A stretch of DNA of 64,000 bases from Bacteroidaceae bacterium (GTDB lineage Bacteria > Bacteroidota > Bacteroidia > Bacteroidales > Bacteroidaceae): the NCBI GenBank assembly GCA_017650105.1, contig JAGCFO010000025.1:1-64000 (forward strand). Direction: 5' to 3'. Shown one piece after another: positions 41,340-49,680 of this stretch (position 1 is its first letter; the number at the start of each line of letters is the position of its first letter). The notes beneath the pieces are model-generated. The model was not told where the DNA came from, did no database searches, and was given only the letters and a program-made list of their open reading frames with translations. The position numbers and the translations under genes are program-made.

Positions 41340-43628
41340 CTATTCAGTAGGCACCGAAGCCTCTTCTGCAGGAGCAGCGGGAACATCGGCAACGGGAGCA
41401 TTTTCCTCAGCTGGAGCCTCGCCCTGCTCTACTGCCTCAACAGCGGGTTTCTCCTTACGGAAAGCCAATCCGTAGGGAGCGAGCTTGTTAGTGAAAAACA
41501 AGACAGCAAATGCAACCACAAGCAACAGCAATATGCGACGAAGCCACTTAATCCAAGCCGGCGTCTCAAATGGATCTTTGCTGACAGCCTTGGGGAACTT
41601 AACGAGGTGAGTCAAGGTAGCTCCAAAGCGAGTATTAACCCTAATCTTGGAGTTAATAGCCCATCCGTTGGCATTAAGCACGGGGGCAAGGTTGCGCCTA
41701 CGCAGCTTACGCCAAGCAATGAACATAGAAGGACCGGAAATGAGGATTATGAGCACCAACAGGATAAGGAAGATGTTGTACCATTTGGCGGTGATTCCAT
41801 GCGCAAGGCTTACGAGAGCGCTTGCAATGTAGCCAACAGCCATACCGATGGCAGCGAAGATACCGGCAAACTTGGCGATATCGAACGACGTCTTCTTGGC
41901 ATCGGGCGCGGGAGCTGCGGCAGCCCCTTCAGCTGTAGTCGGAACCTTCACGTTGTCTGCCTTGTTGAGCATGTTGGCTGTGGAGGCACTCTCCTTCTCT
42001 GCAGCAGACTTGTTGATACGATCTGAAATCCAGTTTGCCAGCTTTTTATAAGGTGCCCAGAAGGCCTGACGAACGCTGATAGGATTGTCAACAATCTTCG
42101 TAACGGTTGCATCCCAGTCGAGTCCGTCTCTGTCGTAGAACACGGCATTTGTCCCCACTCGCAGATTATCTACATCGCCGTCTGTGAGCACGGCAGCAAT
42201 CGTAATCGGCGCGGGTTTCATCTTCGACACGCATGCACAATAGACGATATACATTCCGCTGAGCGACGCCATCTCTCCGTGCTTGCCCATATCGCTGACA
42301 AGGATACAGAGGTCTGTGCTACGCTGATCGATGTAGAGGCGTCCTGCCTGGAACACTGCTTTCACATCATCTTTGTAGCTGTTGTAGAAGTCTGTCATCG
42401 ACACATAGTTCTTCAGCAAGGTGTAGAAGTCGCGATACAGATGCATGAACTTATCTACAGCGTCGATTGCGTTAGCTTCTTCTGTCTGCTCATTATCTTT
42501 CTCTACGAGCTCCAGCAGAGCAGCTTTCTGATCGGCCTTCAGCAGGGCGTCGACTGTCTCTATTCCCAGAGAAGCGACTGCATCACCCTTGTGTGCAGCA
42601 CACCAGGCGTTGTATGCATCGAAACGAGCAAGAGCAGCCTTCCACTGGGCTTCGCTCACACTATCAGCATCAGGATTCTCTTTGTCGAGCACAAGTGTGC
42701 GCAGAGCATCAAAGGCTCCTTGCCAAGCAGGATTGATGCCGTTATAGGGCAGCACGGCTTCAGCGGTAACACGGGCGAGAGGACATTGAGCGATGTCATC
42801 GTTAATCACCGCAAGGTTCAGGTTGCTAACAGCCTCCATCTGCCCTGCTGTCACGTCGAGCGACTCAGCCTTGTCGGCAGCGAAAGCAGTCAGTTTGCAG
42901 CGCATGAAGAAGTCATCCATCTTCTCCTTGATAGCGTTGCAGGCATCAAGGGCAGCTGCCGTATCATCGCCATAGGGGAACACATCGTCTTTAGCAGCTT
43001 GCCCTTCGGCTTGCCACTGGCTGTAGTCGGCAAGAGCTGCATAGAACTGCTCTATCTGCTCTGCGTTGACGCCATCCACACCGCTTCTGTCGGTTGCCTT
43101 CCCGATGGTAGCTATGATGTGGTTGACTACTGCCTGAAGTGACTCGTCGTCGGTGCTTCCGGGGGTGATGATGCCGTCTCCGTTGAACTGCGTCTTAGCA
43201 AAGATTGCCACGCTGTCGCTTGTATCAGCAACTGAAATACTTGTTGCATCTTCCTTGCCCAAGTTGTCGAGGATGTGGCGTGCAGAAGCTGCAAGACGCT
43301 TGCCTTCCTCACTCTCAACATTAAAAGCGTCAAGCGGTAGGGTGTCTTCCTGCTTGAGCAGCATGTCATTGTCCTTCAGCACATCAGTAAGCCAGTTTGC
43401 CGCTGCTATCACTTCATCGACATGAATTTTACCATCGTTGTTGGTATCCATCATAGAAAGGGTGCGCTCGTCAAGTTCAAGTCCCTTCACGGGGCAGCTG
43501 AGCACAGTCCACTGTTTCTTGTCGAGTTCTCCAAGATGAGCAATATCTTCACCCGAGGTGATATCGACGCGGGTCATTCCTCCCACAGACACATACGTCC
43601 ATTTGTACGATTCTTTGTTTTTCTTCAT
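41340..43628 (-). CDS. EF-hand-containing membrane protein of unknown function
   Basis: A 762-residue protein. The N-terminal domain carries an EF-hand loop DTNNDGKIHVDE at about residue 60 and a second looser one, FNGDGIITPGS, near residue 149. Residues 180-560 are long, acidic and Ala-rich, probably helical. Then come two membrane helices around residues 600-660 (FAGIFAAIGMAVGYIASALV; FLILLVLIILISGPSMFIAW) and one near 720 (ILLLLVVAFAVLFFTNKL), and a C-terminus rich in Ala, Glu and Pro. I know no family name. Calcium sensing is suggested only by the EF-hands. A TATGTTTG -7 box lies at 43672-43679. Confidence 0.65.
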   Translation of the reverse strand: MKKNKESYKWTYVSVGGMTRVDITSGEDIAHLGELDKKQWTVLSCPVKGLELDERTLSMMDTNNDGKIHVDEVIAAANWLTDVLKDNDMLLKQEDTLPLDAFNVESEEGKRLAASARHILDNLGKEDATSISVADTSDSVAIFAKTQFNGDGIITPGSTDDESLQAVVNHIIATIGKATDRSGVDGVNAEQIEQFYAALADYSQWQAEGQAAKDDVFPYGDDTAAALDACNAIKEKMDDFFMRCKLTAFAADKAESLDVTAGQMEAVSNLNLAVINDDIAQCPLARVTAEAVLPYNGINPAWQGAFDALRTLVLDKENPDADSVSEAQWKAALARFDAYNAWCAAHKGDAVASLGIETVDALLKADQKAALLELVEKDNEQTEEANAIDAVDKFMHLYRDFYTLLKNYVSMTDFYNSYKDDVKAVFQAGRLYIDQRSTDLCILVSDMGKHGEMASLSGMYIVYCACVSKMKPAPITIAAVLTDGDVDNLRVGTNAVFYDRDGLDWDATVTKIVDNPISVRQAFWAPYKKLANWISDRINKSAAEKESASTANMLNKADNVKVPTTAEGAAAAPAPDAKKTSFDIAKFAGIFAAIGMAVGYIASALVSLAHGITAKWYNIFLILLVLIILISGPSMFIAWRKLRRRNLAPVLNANGWAINSKIRVNTRFGATLTHLVKFPKAVSKDPFETPAWIKWLRRILLLLVVAFAVLFFTNKLAPYGLAFRKEKPAVEAVEQGEAPAEENAPVADVPAAPAEEASVPTE

Positions 43629-43671
43629 AGTCTGGTATAAATAATAAAAGGATTGAATTCAATTTTCCTTG

Positions 43672-43679
43672 CAAACATA
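43672..43679 (-). promoter_or_regulatory. -7 box for the EF-hand membrane protein gene
   Basis: Minus strand TATGTTTG matches TAnnTTTG and lies 43 bp before the start. No clear -33 box was seen. Confidence 0.4.
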
Positions 43680-43749
43680 TAAAAAAAGATTAAAAAAAGA
43701 AAGAGAGCCATTATTTTTTCTTTATTAGCGCAGAAAAAGTACAAAAACA

Positions 43750-43781
43750 GTTGCTTCAGAAAAAGTAAATACCTATATTTG
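43750..43781 (+). promoter_or_regulatory. Promoter of rubrerythrin
   Basis: GTTG at 43750-43753, a 20-nt spacer and TATATTTG at 43774-43781; 62 bp before the ATG. Confidence 0.6.
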
Positions 43782-43843
43782 CACACAATGAAAAACAACC
43801 CGATGAAATAAATTTATTACTAATTCCAAAACAAAAAAACATT

Positions 43844-44398
43844 ATGGCAAAATTCATTTGTTCTGTTTGCGGTTATGTTTACGAAGGCGACGAGCCTCCC
43901 GTAAAATGTCCCCAGTGTGGTGTTCCGGCAAGCAGATTCAAGAAAGTAGAAGAGAGCGACAAGCTCGAGTTTGTAGCAGAGCATGTGATTGGCGTTGCTA
44001 AAGATTGCGACGAAGAGATGCTCAAGGACCTTCGTCATCATTTCAACGGAGAATGCTCCGAAGTGGGTATGTATCTGGCAATGAGCCGTCAGGCAGACCG
44101 TGAGGGATATCCCGAAGTGGCAGATGCCTTCAAACGCTATGCTTGGGAAGAGGCAGAGCATGCTGCCAAGTTTGCCGAGCTGCTGGGCGAAGTGGTTTGG
44201 GACACCAAGACAAACCTTGAGAAGCGTATGATGGCTGAGGCAGGCGCCTGCGCCGACAAACTGCGCATCGCCAAGAATGCCAAAGCGCAAAACCTCGATG
44301 CTATTCACGACACAGTTCATGAAATGGCTCGCGACGAAGCACGTCACGGACAAGGTTTCGAGGGACTTTTCAACCGTTATTTCAAAGATAAGAAATAA
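43844..44398 (+). CDS. rbr: Reverse-type rubrerythrin (peroxide-reducing)
   Basis: A 184-residue iron protein detoxifying hydrogen peroxide in anaerobes. It starts with a rubredoxin-like centre, [20 protein letters not shown] followed by CG (four cysteines in two CxxC pairs), and then a ferritin-like di-iron domain with the helices [41 protein letters not shown]-like and [14 protein letters not shown]. Rubredoxin at the N-terminus rather than the C-terminus is the 'reverse' order. Own promoter and terminator. Expression likely rises under oxidative stress, but no operator was recognised. Confidence 0.92.
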   Translation: MAKFICSVCGYVYEGDEPPVKCPQCGVPASRFKKVEESDKLEFVAEHVIGVAKDCDEEMLKDLRHHFNGECSEVGMYLAMSRQADREGYPEVADAFKRYAWEEAEHAAKFAELLGEVVWDTKTNLEKRMMAEAGACADKLRIAKNAKAQNLDAIHDTVHEMARDEARHGQGFEGLFNRYFKDKK

Positions 44399-44425
44399 CC
44401 CCTCATCACTCGTAAACTTCAGAAG

Positions 44426-44460
44426 AAGAGCCTGGTTGCATAGTCAGGCTCTTTTCTTTC
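44426..44460 (+). terminator. Terminator after rubrerythrin
   Basis: AAGAGCCTG pairs with CAGGCTCTT around GTTGCATAGT, followed by TTCTTTCT. Confidence 0.8.
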
Positions 44461-44483
44461 TATATGTTTTAGGGATTCTAATG

Positions 44484-45398
44484 CTACTTTCTTAGCAGTT
44501 TGAGCAACTCGTCCCACTCGCACGAGAAGAGCCCTCTTCTGAAGCGCACAGGCTCTGGCTGGTTGCCCAAGGCAAGCTGATAAAGGATGAAAGGCTGGTT
44601 GAAACCCGCCTGAAGCTGTGAGCGGAGGCCTCCTGAAAAACGCGGATTGCACTCAAGGAAAAAAGCCTTGCCCGTACTTTTCTCCACACGGAAATCAACT
44701 CCACAGACACCTTTATAGCCAACATTATCAAGCATCTGACGAACCGACTCCACTAGTTCGGGAGCCTTTATCGTGCGACGCAGCACCGAATAGCCTCTCT
44801 TCTTTTGCAGAACCACCCGGTAGGCTTCCGCATGAAAATAGCTACCCCATCGAACGGCATCCACGCAGCAATCATAACCTTCAACATAATCCATTATCAG
44901 ATAGCCTCCCTTGCCGGAAGAGGCAATCAGATTCTTCAGTGCATGCTCCGAACGAGGCATATAAACACCCATTCCGTTGAGCCCCGATGCTCGCTTAAAC
45001 ACTACAGGATAGCGACTTATCTGCTCTATCTCCTCCTTCTTATATATGCGCGGTTGGGCAATTCCGAGTTCATTGCAGAGAAGCGAAGCAGACACTTTAT
45101 CATCCAATCTGCGGATATTTTCAGCCGAATCAATAGGGATAACAACTTCCTGTGGCAATTCATCCCTATGGCGCGCTATGAATTCGCTCCGGAAGACAGG
45201 CATCACTACCCTCGGACGACATTCTGCAATTCGGCGCTTCAACATTCTGATGTATCCGAACTCGTCCCAGAACACCTCAGAGGCATTCATGTTCTCGCAG
45301 CGCAAGCCCTTTGCCTGCAACGCTTTCTGAACATCGCTGCAGATTCGATGTCCACTCTCAGGAATCAAAACGTCACAACCATATTCCGCCATTTGCAA
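44484..45398 (-). CDS. ATP-grasp domain protein (carboxylate-amine ligase type)
   Basis: A 304-residue enzyme. The N-terminal Rossmann-like part (AEYGCDVLIPESGHRI) is followed by an ATP-grasp fold with GYDCCVDAVRWGSYFHAEAYR and the metal-binding end CGVDFRVEKSTGKAFFLECN then PRFSGGL. These features mark carbamoyl-phosphate-synthase-like and PylC-like ligases. The substrates are not known. It is followed by a 399-bp gap with a repeat and then acyltransferase and GT8 genes on the same strand, so it may serve envelope sugar modification. A TAACTTTG -7 box lies at 45468-45475. Confidence 0.75.
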   Translation of the reverse strand: MQMAEYGCDVLIPESGHRICSDVQKALQAKGLRCENMNASEVFWDEFGYIRMLKRRIAECRPRVVMPVFRSEFIARHRDELPQEVVIPIDSAENIRRLDDKVSASLLCNELGIAQPRIYKKEEIEQISRYPVVFKRASGLNGMGVYMPRSEHALKNLIASSGKGGYLIMDYVEGYDCCVDAVRWGSYFHAEAYRVVLQKKRGYSVLRRTIKAPELVESVRQMLDNVGYKGVCGVDFRVEKSTGKAFFLECNPRFSGGLRSQLQAGFNQPFILYQLALGNQPEPVRFRRGLFSCEWDELLKLLRK

Positions 45399-45467
45399 TC
45401 ACCTCCATTTCAATCACTTACCATCGCAATCGGGACATTCAATTCATTCATGTCCTCTTTTGCGTCA

Positions 45468-45475
45468 CAAAGTTA
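45468..45475 (-). promoter_or_regulatory. -7 box for the ATP-grasp gene
   Basis: Minus strand TAACTTTG matches TAnnTTTG, about 70 bp before the start. The -33 box is unclear. Confidence 0.4.
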
Positions 45476-45579
45476 CAAAAGAATCCCGAAGCAAAAAAAC
45501 TTCGTCTCATAAATACTTTTCATCTCTTTTTCTCACGGCTTTCAGATACGCCTGAGAGCCTCTTCTCAGAGCGATAAAT

Positions 45580-45659
45580 ATGAAGAAGGAAAAAATATTT
45601 TTGGAGAACAAATATCGCGAGATGAAGAAGGGAAAAAATTTTTTTTGTTCTCCAAAAAA
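45580..45659. repeat. Intergenic AT-rich repeat, copy 5
   Basis: TATGAAGAAGGAAAAAATAT, a T-run, GGAGAACAAATATCGCGAGA, TGAAGAAGGG and an inverted TTTGTTCTCCAAAAAA end. It lies about 139 bp beyond the stop of the acyltransferase gene; the 45660-45797 stretch between has no gene. Confidence 0.75.
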
Positions 45660-45797
45660 TAAGGCTGGTTTCTCAAGCTTTTCTTGCTGACGAAAAACAC
45701 ATAGGAAAATACTCTTTTTCGCAGAAATTCCGCAAAGAAACGCATCATGCAGAAAAGGCTCTGCATGATGCGAAAAAACATTCATAATCAACAAATA

Positions 45798-46679
45798 CTA
45801 TCCCTTAAAACCAGCAATATCGCTGGGGTGGAAAGGAGCATCAATGCTACGATGATAGATACGTTCGTATGCCTGCCGACGCAGTTCATTATCACGCTCA
45901 CACATCATCTTGCTGTTTTCACGCACCGAAAGGTTTGAATCGGGATAGATGACATCGAGCACATGAACCGTGCAATTCACTTGAGTAAAGTGCCCTTCAT
46001 TATCGGGAGAAGAGGCAGAAGGTAGCCATTTATCGCAGTCGCGCATCTCAATGAAAACACTCACGACAGGCACAAAGTTCTCAGCGGCAAACAGATACGC
46101 GCCACGCTTGCAAGGGCGCGGGCGACGATAGTTGAACCACATCTCCTGCTCGGGAAACACAAGCACAAAATTGCCTTTCTGCAACACGTCGGAAAGCATC
46201 GGGCGAAACGTATCGTACATATAATCAGAGTCGTCGAGAATGGGCACAGAATCACTATACCGAAGCGTGAAGCCGTTAATTCCAGGCATCACGAAGTTGG
46301 TTCCCGTGCTGACAGCCCAAAGCCTCCGACGTCCCGTTTTGCGCGACAAACGGCGCAAGGGACCCGTGTCGAAAGGATTGAAATGATTTGATGTAAGGAT
46401 GGCTCCACCTTTCAGTCCTTTTAATTTCTCCAAGCCTTCAATGCAATCTCCCTTGCTGAAACGGAGCATAAGCATGTCGACATAAGCTCGAGCAAGCAGA
46501 TTCTTGCATTTATAGGCAATCGTTCTACGCGAGGCTATTTGCTGAAGAACAGCCTTCCGAAGTTCTTCGGAATCAATGACAGGATCGTCAGGCTCCACCT
46601 TGTCGTTATACTTTCCGAGCTGGATGTTGGTGCGAATATTCTCAATAGCCTTGAGGCGATTAGGGGCAAACAGTAGCAT
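45798..46679 (-). CDS. PlsC-like acyltransferase
   Basis: A 293-residue lysophospholipid or related acyltransferase. The HX4D catalytic motif is TSNHFNPFDTG (His to Asp four apart) in the middle, and the second block VLVFPEQEMWFNYRRPRPC follows with the Glu conserved in this family. The N-terminal 80 residues are polar and not typical of PlsC. Location next to the GT8 gene (109 bp) suggests a role in modifying an envelope lipid or glycolipid. The acyl acceptor is unknown. Confidence 0.8.
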   Translation of the reverse strand: MLLFAPNRLKAIENIRTNIQLGKYNDKVEPDDPVIDSEELRKAVLQQIASRRTIAYKCKNLLARAYVDMLMLRFSKGDCIEGLEKLKGLKGGAILTSNHFNPFDTGPLRRLSRKTGRRRLWAVSTGTNFVMPGINGFTLRYSDSVPILDDSDYMYDTFRPMLSDVLQKGNFVLVFPEQEMWFNYRRPRPCKRGAYLFAAENFVPVVSVFIEMRDCDKWLPSASSPDNEGHFTQVNCTVHVLDVIYPDSNLSVRENSKMMCERDNELRRQAYERIYHRSIDAPFHPSDIAGFKG

Positions 46680-46788
46680 TAAAGTAAACGTTTAAACAAC
46701 AACTTTCAATCTTACCATTTAACAAACTCTCTAACAGTATATAACACACTTATCGGTCAATGCCAAACACTTAAACCAACAGCCTTTC

Positions 46789-47964
46789 TCAAAGAGGCAT
46801 TTCAAGTCCTAAAGCATACACGGTTCGGAAGTTGAAAGCCTCGCTTACCATTCGTGATGCGCATTCTAGCAACTCCTTTATTTTCATCTCATCAGCATGT
46901 CTGCTGGGTTCATTATACTGCTCACGCACTCGAAGAATGGTACGGTAATAGGGCGACGTTTCAGCATAGCGCCAAAAAAGCTCCCCATAGGGAATGTTGT
47001 CGAAACGCCAAGGTTTGTTGTTGAGATTGTAGTGAACTATTCCTATCTCATCCTTTTCAGGAACACCTCTCAGGGGCATTGTATTCCAACGTCCATTAAG
47101 GAGAAGAATCCTGTCTTTGCAAAGCACATTGATGTAATCCTGATCTGGGGCTACGGTGTCAAATCCATATCGATTCATCAGTTCAAGGAATCTATCATGG
47201 AAATGTACTTCGCGCAACCCACTCATATTCATCAGCAAGACGCCGGAATTAACATATTTCGTCAGCTCAATACCCAGAGCCTGCTGGATGTATTCGGCAA
47301 AAGGCTTCACGCCATACACGCTTCCATCGTTCACAGCTCCAAGCAAATGAGAACCAAGCTCAACGTTGTATAACTTTGATATATCATCCGTTATGACCAT
47401 ATCGCTATCGAGGTATATAGCCTTCTCAAACTCGGGAAACATAACGGGAATAAACAGACGGTAGTAGATGGTAAGCGTCTTGTAAAGAGAACCACTCTGG
47501 CGCTCCATATTCCTCACAATAGCACTCATGTTCCTGCGGATGGGAACAAAATCAAAAGAAACATCCTTTCCAGGATAGATTTTGGGAACTTTCCTGAGTT
47601 GTTTTTTATCCGATGTCCTCAGCCCCTGATGGAGAACAATGATACGATAGGCATATTCTTCGGAGGCATTGTCAAGCAAAGAACTCAACGTGACGGAGAA
47701 AAAAGGCGCATACTTGCTATCAATTGAGAAAAAAACAGGAATAACGGGTTTCTTAGAGCCAGAATTCTTCCTTGATTTCTTACTCAAACTCTTTTTGGGG
47801 TTAGATGTAACCATCACATCCTCGCTGTCACAGAAAGCATGGGCTTTGCCGGCATCCTGATTTTCATTATTAAACTCTCTAGTTCTCTCTATAGAATTGC
47901 TTGTTTCTTTGCCAGACATTGTGGCTTCAGACATAAACATACTTGATTTGTTCTGCTTTTTCAT
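46789..47964 (-). CDS. Glycosyltransferase family 8 with a long polar N-terminus
   Basis: A 391-residue retaining transferase. After a low-complexity, Lys/Ser/Asn-rich N-terminus of about 72 residues the GT8 domain starts with IPVFFSIDSKYAPFFSVTLS; the DxD motif is YLDSDMVITDD, and the second active-site block is YVNSGVLLMNMSGL with AVAPDQDYINVL-like VAPDQDYIN. These bind nucleotide sugar and metal. GT8 proteins build lipopolysaccharide or capsule units. It is the first gene of the minus-strand pair with the acyltransferase, divergent from the arabinose genes. Confidence 0.88.
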   Translation of the reverse strand: MKKQNKSSMFMSEATMSGKETSNSIERTREFNNENQDAGKAHAFCDSEDVMVTSNPKKSLSKKSRKNSGSKKPVIPVFFSIDSKYAPFFSVTLSSLLDNASEEYAYRIIVLHQGLRTSDKKQLRKVPKIYPGKDVSFDFVPIRRNMSAIVRNMERQSGSLYKTLTIYYRLFIPVMFPEFEKAIYLDSDMVITDDISKLYNVELGSHLLGAVNDGSVYGVKPFAEYIQQALGIELTKYVNSGVLLMNMSGLREVHFHDRFLELMNRYGFDTVAPDQDYINVLCKDRILLLNGRWNTMPLRGVPEKDEIGIVHYNLNNKPWRFDNIPYGELFWRYAETSPYYRTILRVREQYNEPSRHADEMKIKELLECASRMVSEAFNFRTVYALGLEMPL

Positions 47965-48053
47965 ACTTTTTTCGTTTTAAGATTAAAGTTTTGACGCTGC
48001 AAAGGAAACAACTCCACGCGACACATAAAAATAATAGGTACATGTGGGACAAG

Positions 48054-48139
48054 AATGTGGCATAAGCAATCAGTTTGGGGTGAAATCGCCTACCCCAAAT
48101 CAACAACTTTTGCCACTTTGTCGCATTTTTCGCCACATT
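48054..48139. promoter_or_regulatory. Nested inverted repeats between divergent genes
   Basis: AATGTGGC (48054-48061) is the exact inverted copy of GCCACATT (48132-48139), and inside TTTGGGG (48074-48080) pairs with CCCCAAA (48093-48099). It lies in the 318-bp gap between the GT8 gene and the arabinose operon, a likely site for a regulator. The rest of the gap (47965-48282) contains no gene. Confidence 0.4.
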
Positions 48140-48282
48140 GGCATCAAAAATGAGCTTAAGAAAATGCATTAAAATAAAAACATGAAAAAAAGAGAGGAAA
48201 AATACGCGCGCGTTTAAAAATAATGAGTAAATTAGCGCCAAATTTTGCAAAACCATTTTCAAAACCTATAATAATTGTACCT

Positions 48283-49629
48283 ATGAAAAAAGTAAAAGTA
48301 ATCTTAGGAGTACTTGTAGCAGCATCTTTTGCTGTATCGTGCAAAAACGCACCAACTGAGGAAGTAGCCCTCTCAGGATTGAAAAGAGCCGACTTCCAAG
48401 CTGAAATCAGAGGAAAGAAAACAGATTTGTTCACGTTGCGCAACGCCAACGGGATGGAAGTATGCCTCACGAACTTTGGAGGACGTATGGTTTCCATCAT
48501 GGTACCCGACAAGGAAGGCAATATGAAGGACGTGCTAGTAGGACAAAAAACTATCAACGACTACAACACCTACGCAAGCGACTTCGGAGCCACAATCGGA
48601 CGTTACGCCAATCGTATAAACCAAGGTAAAATCACCCTCGACGGCGTTGAATATCAACTCCCGAAGAACAATTACGGACATTGCCTCCACGGAGGATGCA
48701 CACTTGACGGCAAGGGAGTGGGACCCGAAGGCGCAAACTGGGAAGTTCCTATGGGTTGGCAATACAGCGTTATGGATGTAGAGAACGTTACTGATACCTG
48801 CATCACCTTTGTAAACGTAAGCCCCGATGGAGAAGCTGGCTTCCCCGGAACAGTAGTTGCCAAAACGACTTACACTTTGACTCCCTGCAATGCTATCGAC
48901 ATTGTTTGGAAGGCTACCACAGACAAGAAGACTGTTATCAACATGTGCAATCACGCTTACTTTAACCTGAACGGAGATTACGCTACCCCCATCACAAACC
49001 ACATGATGGCTTTGAACGCAGATTTCTTCACTCCAGTAGATGCTACCTTCATGACGACAGGCGAAATAGCTCCCGTAGAAGGAACTCCTATGGATTTCCG
49101 TACCCCCAAGGCTATCGGGCAGGATATCGAGAAATACGACTACGAACAGCTGAAGAACGGTAACGGATATGACCATAACTGGGTTCTGAACACCAAAGGT
49201 TGTGACAAATGCCCCGTTGCACAAGTTGTAAGCCCACTTAGCGGCATCAGACTGACTGTATTTACCAACGAACCTGGAATCCAAGTTTACACAGGTAACT
49301 TCCTCGACGGCACGGTAAACGGCAAGGATGGAAAACCCATCCAGTTCCGCACAGCCGTTTGCCTTGAGACGCAACACTTCCCCGATAGCCCCAACAAGGG
49401 GAACCTCGAAGGCTGGTATAGCTGCGAGCTGAATCCCGGCGAAGAGTACTATAGCCACTGTGTTTATCAATTCTCCACTTGCGGAGGTTGCGGTAAGGAA
49501 GAAGGCTGTAGCGGAGAAAAGGACTGCTGCAAGGATGACAAAGCCGCATGCTGCAAGGAAAAACCCGCCTGCGACAAGATGGAAGGCTGCGACGGAGAAA
49601 AAGAATGCTGCGAGAAAGCTGCTAAATAA
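48283..49629 (+). CDS. Aldose 1-epimerase lipoprotein with Cys-rich tail
   Basis: A 448-residue mutarotase, likely converting alpha/beta-L-arabinose or galactose before uptake. The N-terminus is a lipoprotein signal (MKKVKVILGVLVAASFAVSC). GalM motifs: GATIGRYANRINQG, CNHAYFNLNG with catalytic His, and GYDHNWVL. The family ends near residue 400, but here about 49 residues are added containing eleven cysteines in CC pairs (CGGCGKEEGC, KDCCKDDKAACC). It heads the arabinose cluster, 51 bp before the symporter. An in-frame upstream ATG at 48223 is rejected because the signal peptide starts at 48283. No clear promoter was seen. Confidence 0.9.
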   Translation: MKKVKVILGVLVAASFAVSCKNAPTEEVALSGLKRADFQAEIRGKKTDLFTLRNANGMEVCLTNFGGRMVSIMVPDKEGNMKDVLVGQKTINDYNTYASDFGATIGRYANRINQGKITLDGVEYQLPKNNYGHCLHGGCTLDGKGVGPEGANWEVPMGWQYSVMDVENVTDTCITFVNVSPDGEAGFPGTVVAKTTYTLTPCNAIDIVWKATTDKKTVINMCNHAYFNLNGDYATPITNHMMALNADFFTPVDATFMTTGEIAPVEGTPMDFRTPKAIGQDIEKYDYEQLKNGNGYDHNWVLNTKGCDKCPVAQVVSPLSGIRLTVFTNEPGIQVYTGNFLDGTVNGKDGKPIQFRTAVCLETQHFPDSPNKGNLEGWYSCELNPGEEYYSHCVYQFSTCGGCGKEEGCSGEKDCCKDDKAACCKEKPACDKMEGCDGEKECCEKAAK

Positions 49630-49680
49630 GAAGAAAACCATAACCGATTTTTCACCCTTAACAAAACATAGTCAACAAAT

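Noticed and set aside
48535..49641. 368-codon minus-strand frame opposite the mutarotase
   Set aside because: It is an antisense shadow; GalM motifs on the plus strand are clear.
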